The translations under genes and the position numbers were made by a program. The notes under the pieces were generated by a model. The model searched no databases, was not told the DNA's origin, and saw nothing but the letters and a program-made list of their open reading frames with translations. This document shows, piece by piece, positions 1 through 7,506 of a stretch of DNA of 64,000 bases. The first letter of the stretch is position 1. Each line of letters begins with the position of its first letter. The stretch is from Candidatus Bathyarchaeota archaeon (GTDB lineage Archaea > Thermoproteota > Bathyarchaeia > JAPDIZ01): positions 587,617-651,616 of the forward strand of contig JAPDIZ010000002.1 of the NCBI GenBank assembly GCA_029259355.1, written 5' to 3'.

Positions 1-848
1 CTGACGAAAACACCATGGTCTTTGCAGTAAGCTATTCCGGCAACACCGAAGAAACCCTTAGCGGGTTTGTTCAAGCCATCAGAAGAGGCTGCATGGTCGT
101 AGCTGTATCATCAGGAGGTGCGCTAAGTAGGTGGTGCACCCGCTTGAGAATACCATGGGTCAGGGTTCCCGAGGGCATCCCACCTCGCTCAGCGCTTCCC
201 TACCTCTTCACACCGTTAATGGCGATCTTGGCTAGACAAGGTCTCGGCATAACTTGGAGAACAGAGCTGAGGAAAGTCGTCGAAGCGCTTAAGAGGCTAA
301 GAAGCGAGCTGTCTCCCGAAAAACCCTTGGAGAAAAACCCAGCGAAAGCGATTGCGCAGAGGCTCTTTGGAAGGATACCCATAGCTTATGCAGCGCACCC
401 CTACTTCTGCGCTGCTCAAAGGCTGAAGGCTCAGCTGAACGAAAACGCCAAAGTCTTCGCCAAAGCAGAGGCTTTTCCCGAGCTAAACCACAACGAGATC
501 GTGGGGTGGGAGAAACCTTTCGAGGAGCTCTCCAACGCTGCAGTCGTAGTCTATAGAGACGGGTATGAAAAGCCTTGGATAGCTGCTCGCATAGAGGCTA
601 CGCTGGAGCAAGTAGCTGGCATAGCTGCAGACATCATCGAGATAAGGCCTGTCGGCGAAGAAGTTTTGGCGAGAATGCTCTCAGCGATCTACCTAGGCGA
701 CTACGCATCGCTCTACCTAGCGGTCTTGAGAAACATAGACCCCTACCCCGTTGAGTCCATAGCCAAGCTAAAGCAACGGCTCGCAGAAAAAGTTAGGCTA
801 GTTGAGAGCCTAGAAAAACAGGTCGGGGAGCTGGCTAGCTCGAGCTGA
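1..848 (+). CDS. Bifunctional phosphoglucose/phosphomannose isomerase, C-terminal part
   Basis: This enzyme interconverts glucose-6-phosphate or mannose-6-phosphate with fructose-6-phosphate in the cytoplasm. The reading frame is open to the window edge and begins mid-protein; the motif SYSGNTEETL near the start is the sugar-phosphate (SIS) binding signature of the archaeal bifunctional PGI/PMI family. A second SIS-like half follows, with the family's LNHNEIVGWE segment in which the His and Glu are the expected active-site residues. The ATG at 15 is internal, since coding sense (DENT) continues upstream of it. About the first 80 residues are missing only because of the window boundary. The next gene is on the other strand, so this one ends a transcript. 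Confidence 0.88.
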   Translation, partial: DENTMVFAVSYSGNTEETLSGFVQAIRRGCMVVAVSSGGALSRWCTRLRIPWVRVPEGIPPRSALPYLFTPLMAILARQGLGITWRTELRKVVEALKRLRSELSPEKPLEKNPAKAIAQRLFGRIPIAYAAHPYFCAAQRLKAQLNENAKVFAKAEAFPELNHNEIVGWEKPFEELSNAAVVVYRDGYEKPWIAARIEATLEQVAGIAADIIEIRPVGEEVLARMLSAIYLGDYASLYLAVLRNIDPYPVESIAKLKQRLAEKVRLVESLEKQVGELASSS

Positions 849-926
849 TTAGGCGGAGGAGTACGCTCCCTACTTCTCAAAAGACCGCTTCTCATCCAGC
901 TTGGTCCCCTGAAGCAACCACTCCTC

Positions 927-1607
927 TCACTTAGCTACATTAGACGATGCCTTAGCCTCTGTACTTGGAGATGAGCTGGCTTCAGAGGGAAGCTTCGGTA
1001 AGTCCGGCAGCTTCTCCCTAAGTTTTACCTCAGCCATAGCTGCGGCTTCCTTCAGAATTGACTCAGCGTCTTGGTCCATGTAGTCTAGGTTTACGGGAAT
1101 CCCGGTAGCATAGCTCGCCTCCATAACCGTCTCGCTCAGCATATCGCCGATTGTCGAAAGCTCTAAGCCAGCTTCTGGCAATATCGAAGATATTCCAGAT
1201 TTGACGCTCTTGATCACAGCGACAACTGGGCCAAGCTTAGCGGTTACATCGCCCATCTCCTTGACGGTCTCCAGCCTAAGAGCGGCTTGTTCTAGAGCAA
1301 GCTTCGAGTACAACACAGTTTTCTCAAGCTTTCTAAGCTCAGCTAGCTCAGAGGCATAGACCTTAGCCTCCTCCAAGCGGTGCTCTTGATACGAGTTTAC
1401 CACGCGATTGAAGAGGTCCTTGTCTCTAGAGATTAGCCGGTGGTTTAGCTGATCTAGGGAGCGTACGAGCATCTGAAGCCTACCGATCGCCATCTCGATC
1501 CTCGGCCTAAGAGGCGGCTGAGGACGTACCATGCCCTTTATCTTTTCTCCCCAAGTAGTCTCTGGTCCAACCCACTTTTTGGCAAACTTCTCCGACAAAT
1601 ACCCCAC
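927..1607 (-). CDS. ESCRT-III family protein, CdvB-like
   Basis: This 226-residue protein belongs to the archaeal CdvB (Snf7/ESCRT-III) family, which polymerises on membranes during cell division and vesicle release. The segment with VYASELAELRKLEKTVLYSK followed by LALEQAALRLETV is the conserved charged helical core of the family at about residues 80-115. The end of the protein is a Ser/Pro/Glu-rich tail without the winged-helix domain or obvious MIM2 motif of canonical CdvB, so it resembles the shorter CdvB paralogues. No cdvA or cdvC (Vps4) lies next to it in this window. Its presence argues for a TACK archaeon that divides at least partly with the Cdv machinery. Confidence 0.85.
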   Translation of the reverse strand: MGYLSEKFAKKWVGPETTWGEKIKGMVRPQPPLRPRIEMAIGRLQMLVRSLDQLNHRLISRDKDLFNRVVNSYQEHRLEEAKVYASELAELRKLEKTVLYSKLALEQAALRLETVKEMGDVTAKLGPVVAVIKSVKSGISSILPEAGLELSTIGDMLSETVMEASYATGIPVNLDYMDQDAESILKEAAAMAEVKLREKLPDLPKLPSEASSSPSTEAKASSNVAK

Positions 1608-1781
1608 CTCGGGGCTTCAAACTCCACGAAGCCACTGGCTGACTATGCGTATTGAAGGTTATTGGATACCCTCGTCTATAGCGCGGTATTACCCGAAGAG
1701 GGTTTTAGAGAACACGGTGGACAAGCTTCGTTACAAAAACGTGCTGCGGAACGCGGATATGCAAACAGTATTGTAAAAGGC

Positions 1782-2702
1782 TTACACGAAGTCGAGCCAG
1801 TGGTAGTAGGCTTCTTCTCTGCCGTGTACAATGTCGAAGAACTTCTTCTGAATAGCTTCGGTGATCGGGCCCCTCCTCCCCTCACCAATAACCCTACCGT
1901 CTATTTCGCGAACTGGCGTAACTTCAGCAGCTGTTCCCGTGAGAAACACCTCGTCAGCTATGTAGAGCTCTTCTCTCAGGATATTTCGCTCCACAACCGT
2001 GTACCCCATATTTCGCGCGAGCTTGATCACCGAATCCCTCGTTATCCCCATCAGCATACACGCCTCTGGAGGAGGCGTATAGATCACGCCATCCTTAACC
2101 ATGAAGATGTTCTCGCCAGAGCCCTCCGACACGTAGCCGTCTAGGTTTAGCAAGATGGCTTCCTCGTAGCCCATGCTGAGAGCCTCAAGCTTAGCCAACA
2201 CCGCGTTGAGGTAGTTAGCTGAAGCCTTTGCCTGTGGAGGAACGAACTGGCTGTGCAGCTTGCGCCAAGAAGAAACCATGCACCTAATGCCCTTCACCAA
2301 GCCTTCCTCGCCTAGATACGCTCCCCATGGCCAAACCGCTATAGCGACGCCAACGGGGTTGCCGAGGGAATAGAGCCCCATCTCTCCATAGCCTACGTAG
2401 GCGAGAGGCCTTATGTAGCACTCCTCCAGCTTGTTCGCTCGAATAGTCTCCTTCACAGCCTCGACCAGCTCCTCGAGCGAGTACGGTATCTTTATCGCGC
2501 AGATCTTGGCGCTGTCGAAGAACCTCTTCATGTGGTCGACAAGCCTAAAGACCGCAGGGCCTCTCTCGGTCTTGTAGCACCTGATTCCTTCAAAGACTGC
2601 TGTGCCGTAATGAAGTGCGTGAGTCAGGACGTGCACCTTTGCCTCTTTCCATGGGACGAGCCTGCCATCCATCCATATCCACTCGACTTCCTGCATTTCC
2701 AC
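1782..2702 (-). CDS. ilvE: Branched-chain amino acid aminotransferase
   Basis: This PLP-dependent class IV aminotransferase carries out the last step of valine, leucine and isoleucine synthesis, or the first step of their breakdown. The length (306 residues) is normal for the family. Recognisable motifs are HALHYGTAVFEGIR near the N-terminus, KASANYLNAVLAKLEA with the PLP-binding lysine, and the DGYVSEGSGENIF loop. The start is GTG at 2702, with an ATG two codons later that is equally possible. It stands alone, divergent from tatD. The 174 bases between it and the CdvB-like gene show no gene. Confidence 0.93.
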   Translation of the reverse strand: MEMQEVEWIWMDGRLVPWKEAKVHVLTHALHYGTAVFEGIRCYKTERGPAVFRLVDHMKRFFDSAKICAIKIPYSLEELVEAVKETIRANKLEECYIRPLAYVGYGEMGLYSLGNPVGVAIAVWPWGAYLGEEGLVKGIRCMVSSWRKLHSQFVPPQAKASANYLNAVLAKLEALSMGYEEAILLNLDGYVSEGSGENIFMVKDGVIYTPPPEACMLMGITRDSVIKLARNMGYTVVERNILREELYIADEVFLTGTAAEVTPVREIDGRVIGEGRRGPITEAIQKKFFDIVHGREEAYYHWLDFV

Positions 2703-2792
2703 ACCTTCTTACCCAGTTTTTGAAGCGGAACTTAGTGATTTTCCGCCAATGACATTAAAAGCCTTTTCACAGCAGAAATATCGTGCCACGCG

Positions 2793-3569
2793 GTGGTCGA
2801 GGTGATCGTAGATTCACATGCTCACCTACAGATCAAGGAGTTTTGGGGAAGCGAGTATGAAGAAGTAGTTGAGCAGACAGCTGCAGCGGGATTAGTGGTT
2901 GTGAACTCCGGGGTCTCCGTCAAGACCAGCAGAGAAGCTATTGAGCTAGCTGAGAGGTACCCGAGCTTCTACGCAACAGTTGGGGTAGCTCACCGAGACG
3001 CACATGTCGTTTCCGAGGAGGTGGTGGAGAAGCTTAGGGTCATGTGCGAGCAACCACGCGTGGTTGCTCTGGGCGAAATAGGCTTAGATTACTACCACAT
3101 GCACCACCCACCAAAGGTTCAGATGAGGGGTTTTGTACAGCAGCTCAAGCTAGCTGCGGAGATCGGCATGCCCGTAGTAATTCACTCGAGAGAGGCTGAC
3201 CGAGACGTTGAGGCGATTTTGGATAGGTATGCTGTGGGCAAGGTAGACATCGTATTACACTGCTTCGCAGGAGATGAGCGCATGCTTAGGTGGGCGGTGG
3301 AGAGGGGCGTATACCTCTCCATATCGGGCATGATCACCAGAAACCCAAGACTTGAGAAGGTGGTCTCGAGAGCTCCTCTAGAAAGCATCTTGATCGAGAC
3401 GGACAGCCCATTCCTCACCCCAAAGGGCTTGCGCGGCAGAAACAAGCCAACAAACGTAGTCTACATCGCCAAATACCTAGCGAGGCTCCTCGACATACCC
3501 CAAGGCGATGTGTTAGAGACCTCCTCCAAGAACGCGGCTAAGGTGTTTAGAGCGCTGCAGCCACCTTAG
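2793..3569 (+). CDS. tatD: TatD family metal-dependent hydrolase (putative deoxyribonuclease)
   Basis: TatD proteins are metal-dependent TIM-barrel hydrolases with 3'-5' exonuclease activity on DNA. The 258-residue protein starts with the metal-binding DSHAHL motif and has the family's ALGEIGLDYY, VIHSREAD and LIETDSPFLTP motifs, so all metal ligands appear intact. The start is GTG at 2793, with a second GTG at 2802 that could also serve. An AT-rich stretch (ATTAAAAG near 2754) may be the TATA box. Its 3' end overlaps the small convergent membrane gene by 57 bases. Confidence 0.92.
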   Translation: MVEVIVDSHAHLQIKEFWGSEYEEVVEQTAAAGLVVVNSGVSVKTSREAIELAERYPSFYATVGVAHRDAHVVSEEVVEKLRVMCEQPRVVALGEIGLDYYHMHHPPKVQMRGFVQQLKLAAEIGMPVVIHSREADRDVEAILDRYAVGKVDIVLHCFAGDERMLRWAVERGVYLSISGMITRNPRLEKVVSRAPLESILIETDSPFLTPKGLRGRNKPTNVVYIAKYLARLLDIPQGDVLETSSKNAAKVFRALQPP

Positions 3570-3797
3570 AAGTAGCCAAAGCCCCAATACGTAGATGCAT
3601 ATCCCCAGCAGAAGAGCTGCGGGAAACCCTATGCGCGGTGAGCCCAGCATAACGCACATGACGTAGAGTATCCAAGCAGGCGTAAGCAGCAACAGCCCCC
3701 TAGCGTAGGCGACCATCGCACTCACTCCAGCGTTTAGGTAGATCAGAGAGAAGGTTGGCACAGTAGCTGCGGGAAAAAGAGCTATGAACGCGGTCAA
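3513..3797 (-). CDS. Small hypothetical membrane protein
   Basis: This open frame of 94 codons encodes two to three hydrophobic segments (about residues 5-20, 30-50 and 55-80) and a basic C-terminus. I recognise no family. The start would be a TTG at 3797; the frame continues 11 codons further upstream without a better start. The end overlaps tatD by 57 bases, which is unusual, so the last residues or the whole gene may be spurious. The hydrophobic pattern with short charged turns is the main support. Confidence 0.4.
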   Translation of the reverse strand: MTAFIALFPAATVPTFSLIYLNAGVSAMVAYARGLLLLTPAWILYVMCVMLGSPRIGFPAALLLGICIYVLGLWLLLRWLQRSKHLSRVLGGGL

Positions 3798-3884
3798 GAG
3801 CCCCTGACCCTTAGAGCCTGCGTAGGTGGTTTAACGAGAACACCAGCCCACCTACGACGAAGTAGGGGAGTAGATGCTTAGCCG

Positions 3885-5360
3885 TTAAGGCCTCCAAACC
3901 CTCCACCTCTCGTCTAGCACCAAGTCCGCCCAGTCGCTTCTATTAGGGTCTTTCGCAAACGCGTCGCGTATCTCCTTAGCCAGCTCAAGCGACTGCTCAT
4001 AGAGCTTTTTGCCGAAGAAGCCCTTTGCACAAGCTTCCCTAAGCCCTTCCTCATCGATGATCTCAGCACCCCTGCTCGGCACCACAACCACGTCAACCTC
4101 TAAGTCTACGTACCTTACCTGCCCCGGAAGAAGCTCGATTGGCGTGCTTATGTTCGCATAGCTCCCCTTGTACGCGCTGTCTTGTGAGAAGTAGCTGGTT
4201 ACCAAGAAGGGAGTTCCTATGCGGAGGCAAGTTATAGCGTAGTCTCCGGAGAGCTTCTCAACGCCTAACCCATCGTATACCCCTGGCTTTTTGAACACTC
4301 TTTTTAGCTTCAGCCACCCCAGCTCTTCATCGCTCTCAACAACCTCAGCTACTCCAAGCGATAGGACTCTCCCACTCAGCTTTGCATGCGAAATGCTCAC
4401 CGAGTCGCCCTCATCTGGGAAGCTGGAGAGCTCGAGCTCCCTCAAGTGAAACAAGACATCTTCGACGGGTTCTCCACGAGAAAGTAGCGCTTCAGCCATC
4501 TCGACGTAAGATGCGTGCTCACCACCCCACGACTTCAGCCTGTGATGGCCTCTCACGGTAGCGACGACCTCAGCCCTCACGTCGTCTAGCGCGGACTTGG
4601 AAAGCGGAGGGAACTCAGTCTTTACGTACCTGAGGCCGTCTCTCACGACGGAGGGAGCAGAGGCTTTTTCACACTCCTCCTCAAGCCTCTGAGCTTCCTC
4701 AGCCAGCTTCGCCACCTCTTCCCTAAGCACCTCCTCAGGTTGGTGTGCTGCAGCAGTTCTCCAGACAATACCCCATCCGTTGAGACCTATGGAGAGCGAC
4801 GTAGCTATTAGCCTAGCCTTTTCATCGAGGCTTCTGATCCTCCTGCTCACCCCTCCCCTCACACCCTTAACCAAAACAGCGTACCTCCCAGGTACCGAAA
4901 TTCTCTTGGTAAGCACGGGGCGCCCAAGCTTGTCGCTAGCTAGTTCGAGCTGTACGACGACCTCATTTCCCAAGGAGAGATCCGACGCACCCTCTCTTAG
5001 CTTGCCCTTCGCAAAACCTAAGTCGATAATGGCTGAGCCATCGCTCTCGAGCTCGCAAACAACCCCTTTAGCTATGGCTCCAACAGGTGCTTCACGCTTG
5101 ATGACCACCACGTCGTCGAGTTTTCGAAGGAGCATTTGGCAAAACACATCAACAGCTCCTGGAGCGCCTACAGCTTCTATGCCCTGCCTATCCTCTCGAT
5201 CCCAGATGTCGAGGTCGGGGGAATCTGCTACGTAGGATAGCCCAAACCTCTGCTCAATCTCCTTTGAGGGCTGGACTATGCGAAAACCTTCGTCGAGCAG
5301 CATCTTGGTCAAGGCAGTGGTGTAGATGCCGCGAACTCTCGCGCTGTACATCTCAACCAT
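3885..5360 (-). CDS. FAU-1 type RNA-binding ribonuclease (DUF402)
   Basis: This 491-residue protein matches the archaeal FAU-1/AU-1 family, RNA-binding ribonucleases related in part to the RNase E/G S1-like region and ending in a DUF402 domain. The N-terminal RGIYTTALTKMLLDEG motif and the downstream S1-like segment (AIAKGVVCELESDGSAIIDLGF) are family features. The C-terminal part has YVDLEVDVVVVP and DEEGL, typical of DUF402. The length agrees with the family's usual 430 to 490 residues. The ATG at 5360 is well placed, 15 bases after the upstream MFS gene's stop, so the two are probably one transcript. Confidence 0.85.
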   Translation of the reverse strand: MVEMYSARVRGIYTTALTKMLLDEGFRIVQPSKEIEQRFGLSYVADSPDLDIWDREDRQGIEAVGAPGAVDVFCQMLLRKLDDVVVIKREAPVGAIAKGVVCELESDGSAIIDLGFAKGKLREGASDLSLGNEVVVQLELASDKLGRPVLTKRISVPGRYAVLVKGVRGGVSRRIRSLDEKARLIATSLSIGLNGWGIVWRTAAAHQPEEVLREEVAKLAEEAQRLEEECEKASAPSVVRDGLRYVKTEFPPLSKSALDDVRAEVVATVRGHHRLKSWGGEHASYVEMAEALLSRGEPVEDVLFHLRELELSSFPDEGDSVSISHAKLSGRVLSLGVAEVVESDEELGWLKLKRVFKKPGVYDGLGVEKLSGDYAITCLRIGTPFLVTSYFSQDSAYKGSYANISTPIELLPGQVRYVDLEVDVVVVPSRGAEIIDEEGLREACAKGFFGKKLYEQSLELAKEIRDAFAKDPNRSDWADLVLDERWRVWRP

Positions 5361-5375
5361 CGCTTCTCCTCTTCA

Positions 5376-6554
5376 CTAGGAGACTTGGGCTTGCTCCTCC
5401 CTCCGATAAATCTTTCCGCTAGCGTATACGAGGGGTAGCGAGGAGAGGGCTGCAGCTACCGAGAACACAGCATAAGTGGTCTGGGCGCCAAGAACTTCAA
5501 GCATAGATCCTGCAACTACTGGGCTTATGGTCCACCCGAGGCCAAACATAGCTTCTCCGAAGCCCATCGCGACGCCGACGTCTCCCTTCCCCACCCTCTT
5601 CGACACTAGCGTAAGCGTCATGGGAGAAAGAACTCCAAAGGCTACTCCCAGCAAAACCGCTAGCAACACGAGTACGGAGAGCTGGGTAGCCGCCCCAAGT
5701 GCGGCTAAGGCCATCGACAGGATTAGCAAAGCCAGCACCACCATCTTCGCTTCCCCCATTCTCGAGAGCCTCCCAGCGCTCGCAAACATCCCAAGCCTCG
5801 TAACCCCTATAACAGCGAGAACCAGCCCGACAACGCCTGTGGATACCCCAGCCTCGTGGACCTGAGCTGGCCAAAGGACGAAAACCAAGCCCATAGAAGC
5901 TCCGTAGACGGCTATGGCTACGTAAACATCGACAGCTTCTCGAATAGCGGGCAATGCTCTCCACTCGCTGCCCACTAGCTCCCAACCCTTGCTCTCTCTA
6001 ACACGGAGTAGCGTCAGCGCAAGAGCAAAAGCGATCACAGCCGATGAGATGGCGAACAAGGCCTTGAACCCGAGAAGCTGAGCAACAAAGCCTCCGAGAG
6101 CAGGTCCTAGCGAGAAGGCTACTCCCCAAGAGAGCGAGAACATCCCCATAGCAGCTGCCCTAACATCCCAATCGGTCATCTCAGCGATCATCGCCTCAGC
6201 CATAGGCCACAGAAAAGCGTACGCAACACCCCCAACAACTCTCGTAGCGATCACGGATGGAATGGTGTCAGCCCAGAGAAGCGCTACAGCCGATAATCCG
6301 CAACCAGCTACTCCTATGGCGTAGGGCTTGAAGTGGCCGACTCTCTGAGAAAAGAAGCCGACGGCTATGGGGAGGAAAGCGTATGGAGCAGCGAAAACCG
6401 CGCCAACAACCCCTACGTCAACATAGGATCCCCCGATGCCCTTTACGTAGATGGGGAGGATTGGCGTGTGCAACGCCATCCCCAAGGCCGTGAGGAATAT
6501 CGACGCATACAGGTACTTTAGCGAGCTATGCCCCATATTTCTCGCCAAAGCCAA
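5376..6554 (-). CDS. MFS transporter
   Basis: This 392-residue protein has about twelve hydrophobic segments and the major facilitator pattern, with the inner loop between helices 2 and 3 represented by GFFSQRVGHFKPY and its repeat in the second half by AGRLSRMGEAKM. The substrate cannot be told from sequence. The first start is TTG at 6554, but the ATG six codons on (MGHSSLKY) is the more natural one. It is followed closely by the FAU-1 gene and diverges from the DNA glycosylase gene with only a few bases between the starts, so both promoters must sit inside coding sequence or in a very short gap. Confidence 0.85.
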   Translation of the reverse strand: MALARNMGHSSLKYLYASIFLTALGMALHTPILPIYVKGIGGSYVDVGVVGAVFAAPYAFLPIAVGFFSQRVGHFKPYAIGVAGCGLSAVALLWADTIPSVIATRVVGGVAYAFLWPMAEAMIAEMTDWDVRAAAMGMFSLSWGVAFSLGPALGGFVAQLLGFKALFAISSAVIAFALALTLLRVRESKGWELVGSEWRALPAIREAVDVYVAIAVYGASMGLVFVLWPAQVHEAGVSTGVVGLVLAVIGVTRLGMFASAGRLSRMGEAKMVVLALLILSMALAALGAATQLSVLVLLAVLLGVAFGVLSPMTLTLVSKRVGKGDVGVAMGFGEAMFGLGWTISPVVAGSMLEVLGAQTTYAVFSVAAALSSLPLVYASGKIYRREEQAQVS

Positions 6555-6562
6555 AAGAGGAG

Positions 6563-7204
6563 TTGCGTAGCGATAAAGGCGTGTTGGTTGGCATGGAAGA
6601 CAAAATGGGAGTATTCGTGGAGAAGCTGTTGAGTTGGCACAAGAAACGCAGCAGGAGCTTTAGCTGGAGAAAGGAGACCAACACCTACTCCATCGCGGTT
6701 GCTGCTGTGTTGCTCAGGCGCACCCGTGCAGAGATGGTTGAGCCAATCTACGAAGAGATTATGCGCAGGTGGCCATCGCCTCATCAGCTCGCTGAGGCAA
6801 GCGAAGAAGAACTTCAGCAACTACTCAAGCCCATAGGGCTTTTCCGCGGAAGAGCTAGAGAGCTGAGGGAAATAGGTGGGTTCCTAGCTGAAGGAGGTGA
6901 TTGGGCCCATCCGCCCAAGGGAATAGGCCCATACGCTCTATCCATCATCAGGTGCTTTGCGCTGGGTCAGCCAGCTCTCGCAATAGACTCCAACGTGAGG
7001 AGGGTCTTGTCTAGGGTGTTTGGAAGCGAGGAAGCGACCGCTTTGTTGGAGAAACTTGTTAGCGGAATGGGGGTTGAAGAAGCGCGTAGGCTCAACTTAT
7101 CGCTGATTGACTTCGGCGCGCTTGTCTGTAAACCTAGGTTACCTAGGTGTGGAGAATGCCCGTTGAGGCGTTTGTGTAGCTGGTTCGAGAAAAACCTAGG
7201 GTAG
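6563..7204 (+). CDS. HhH-GPD DNA glycosylase, MutY/MIG-like, with [4Fe-4S] cluster
   Basis: This base-excision repair glycosylase belongs to the endonuclease III superfamily. The helix-hairpin-helix has GIGPYALSII at about residues 121-130, the catalytic Asp is in AIDSNV (about residue 142), and the C-terminal cluster follows the exact C-x6-C-x2-C-x5-C spacing. The residue at the endonuclease III lysine position is Tyr124. This matches the archaeal mismatch (thymine) glycosylase MIG rather than MutY (Ser) or endonuclease III (Lys). I therefore infer removal of T or U opposite G, or A opposite oxidised G. The start is TTG at 6563 or the in-frame ATG at 6593. Confidence 0.85.
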   Translation: MRSDKGVLVGMEDKMGVFVEKLLSWHKKRSRSFSWRKETNTYSIAVAAVLLRRTRAEMVEPIYEEIMRRWPSPHQLAEASEEELQQLLKPIGLFRGRARELREIGGFLAEGGDWAHPPKGIGPYALSIIRCFALGQPALAIDSNVRRVLSRVFGSEEATALLEKLVSGMGVEEARRLNLSLIDFGALVCKPRLPRCGECPLRRLCSWFEKNLG

Positions 7205-7206
7205 CT

Positions 7207-7341
7207 CTACTCCTCAAACCACTCCTCTTCCTCTTCTTCCCAAAACTCCTCCTCTTCTCCCTCTTCCTCCCAAAACTCCTCTTCTCCCCACTCCTCTTCC
7301 TCTTCTTCCCACTCTTCCTCCCATTCCTCTTCCTTTATCAT
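7207..7341 (-). CDS. 44-residue Glu/Trp/Phe-only acidic protein
   Basis: The minus strand holds an ATG frame of 44 codons. After MIK the translation consists only of Glu (31), Trp (6), Phe (3) and Gly (2), as short Glu runs separated by single aromatic residues such as EEEWEEEW and EEFWEEEG. It has a strong Shine-Dalgarno tract (GGGGGGAG at 7356-7349, seven bases before the ATG) and a TATA-like element at 7393-7386. A chance frame would not be expected to have both. No family is recognised. The composition would make it highly acidic; a histone- or DNA-mimic role, or binding to a basic protein, is only a guess. Confidence 0.6.
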   Translation of the reverse strand: MIKEEEWEEEWEEEEEEWGEEEFWEEEGEEEEFWEEEEEEWFEE

Positions 7342-7348
7342 CGGCTAA

Positions 7349-7356
7349 CTCCCCCC
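7349..7356 (-). promoter_or_regulatory. Strong ribosome binding site for the Glu/Trp-rich protein
   Basis: The minus strand reads GGGGGGAG seven bases before the ATG at 7341. This supports translation of the very short acidic gene. Confidence 0.55.
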
Positions 7357-7385
7357 AGAGCCGATTGGTGCAGAGAAAGCTGAAG

Positions 7386-7393
7386 TATATATC
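7386..7393 (-). promoter_or_regulatory. TATA-like element for the Glu/Trp-rich gene
   Basis: The minus strand reads GATATATA about 45 bases before the ATG at 7341. With the usual spacing of about 25 bases to the transcription start, the leader would be about 20 bases and would include the Shine-Dalgarno tract. Confidence 0.45.
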
Positions 7394-7470
7394 GTTTACG
7401 TGCATTCAGCTAAGTGGTTGGGATTGGTTTACAAGAAGCTGTTAATTGAGGAGCAGCGCTCGTACATCCT

Positions 7471-7478
7471 TATATAAG
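7471..7478 (+). promoter_or_regulatory. TATA box for the PIN-ATPase gene
   Basis: TATATAAG lies 36 bases before the ATG at 7507. The predicted transcription start is only a few bases before the start codon, so the mRNA would be nearly leaderless. Confidence 0.6.
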
Positions 7479-7506
7479 AGTGTTGGCATCTCCTCGGTAA
7501 GGCTTG

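Noticed and set aside
7214..7405. A 63-codon Gly/Arg-rich frame on the minus strand over the purine-rich tract.
   Set aside because: It is the shifted reading of the Glu/Trp-rich gene, without its ribosome binding site at the proper distance.
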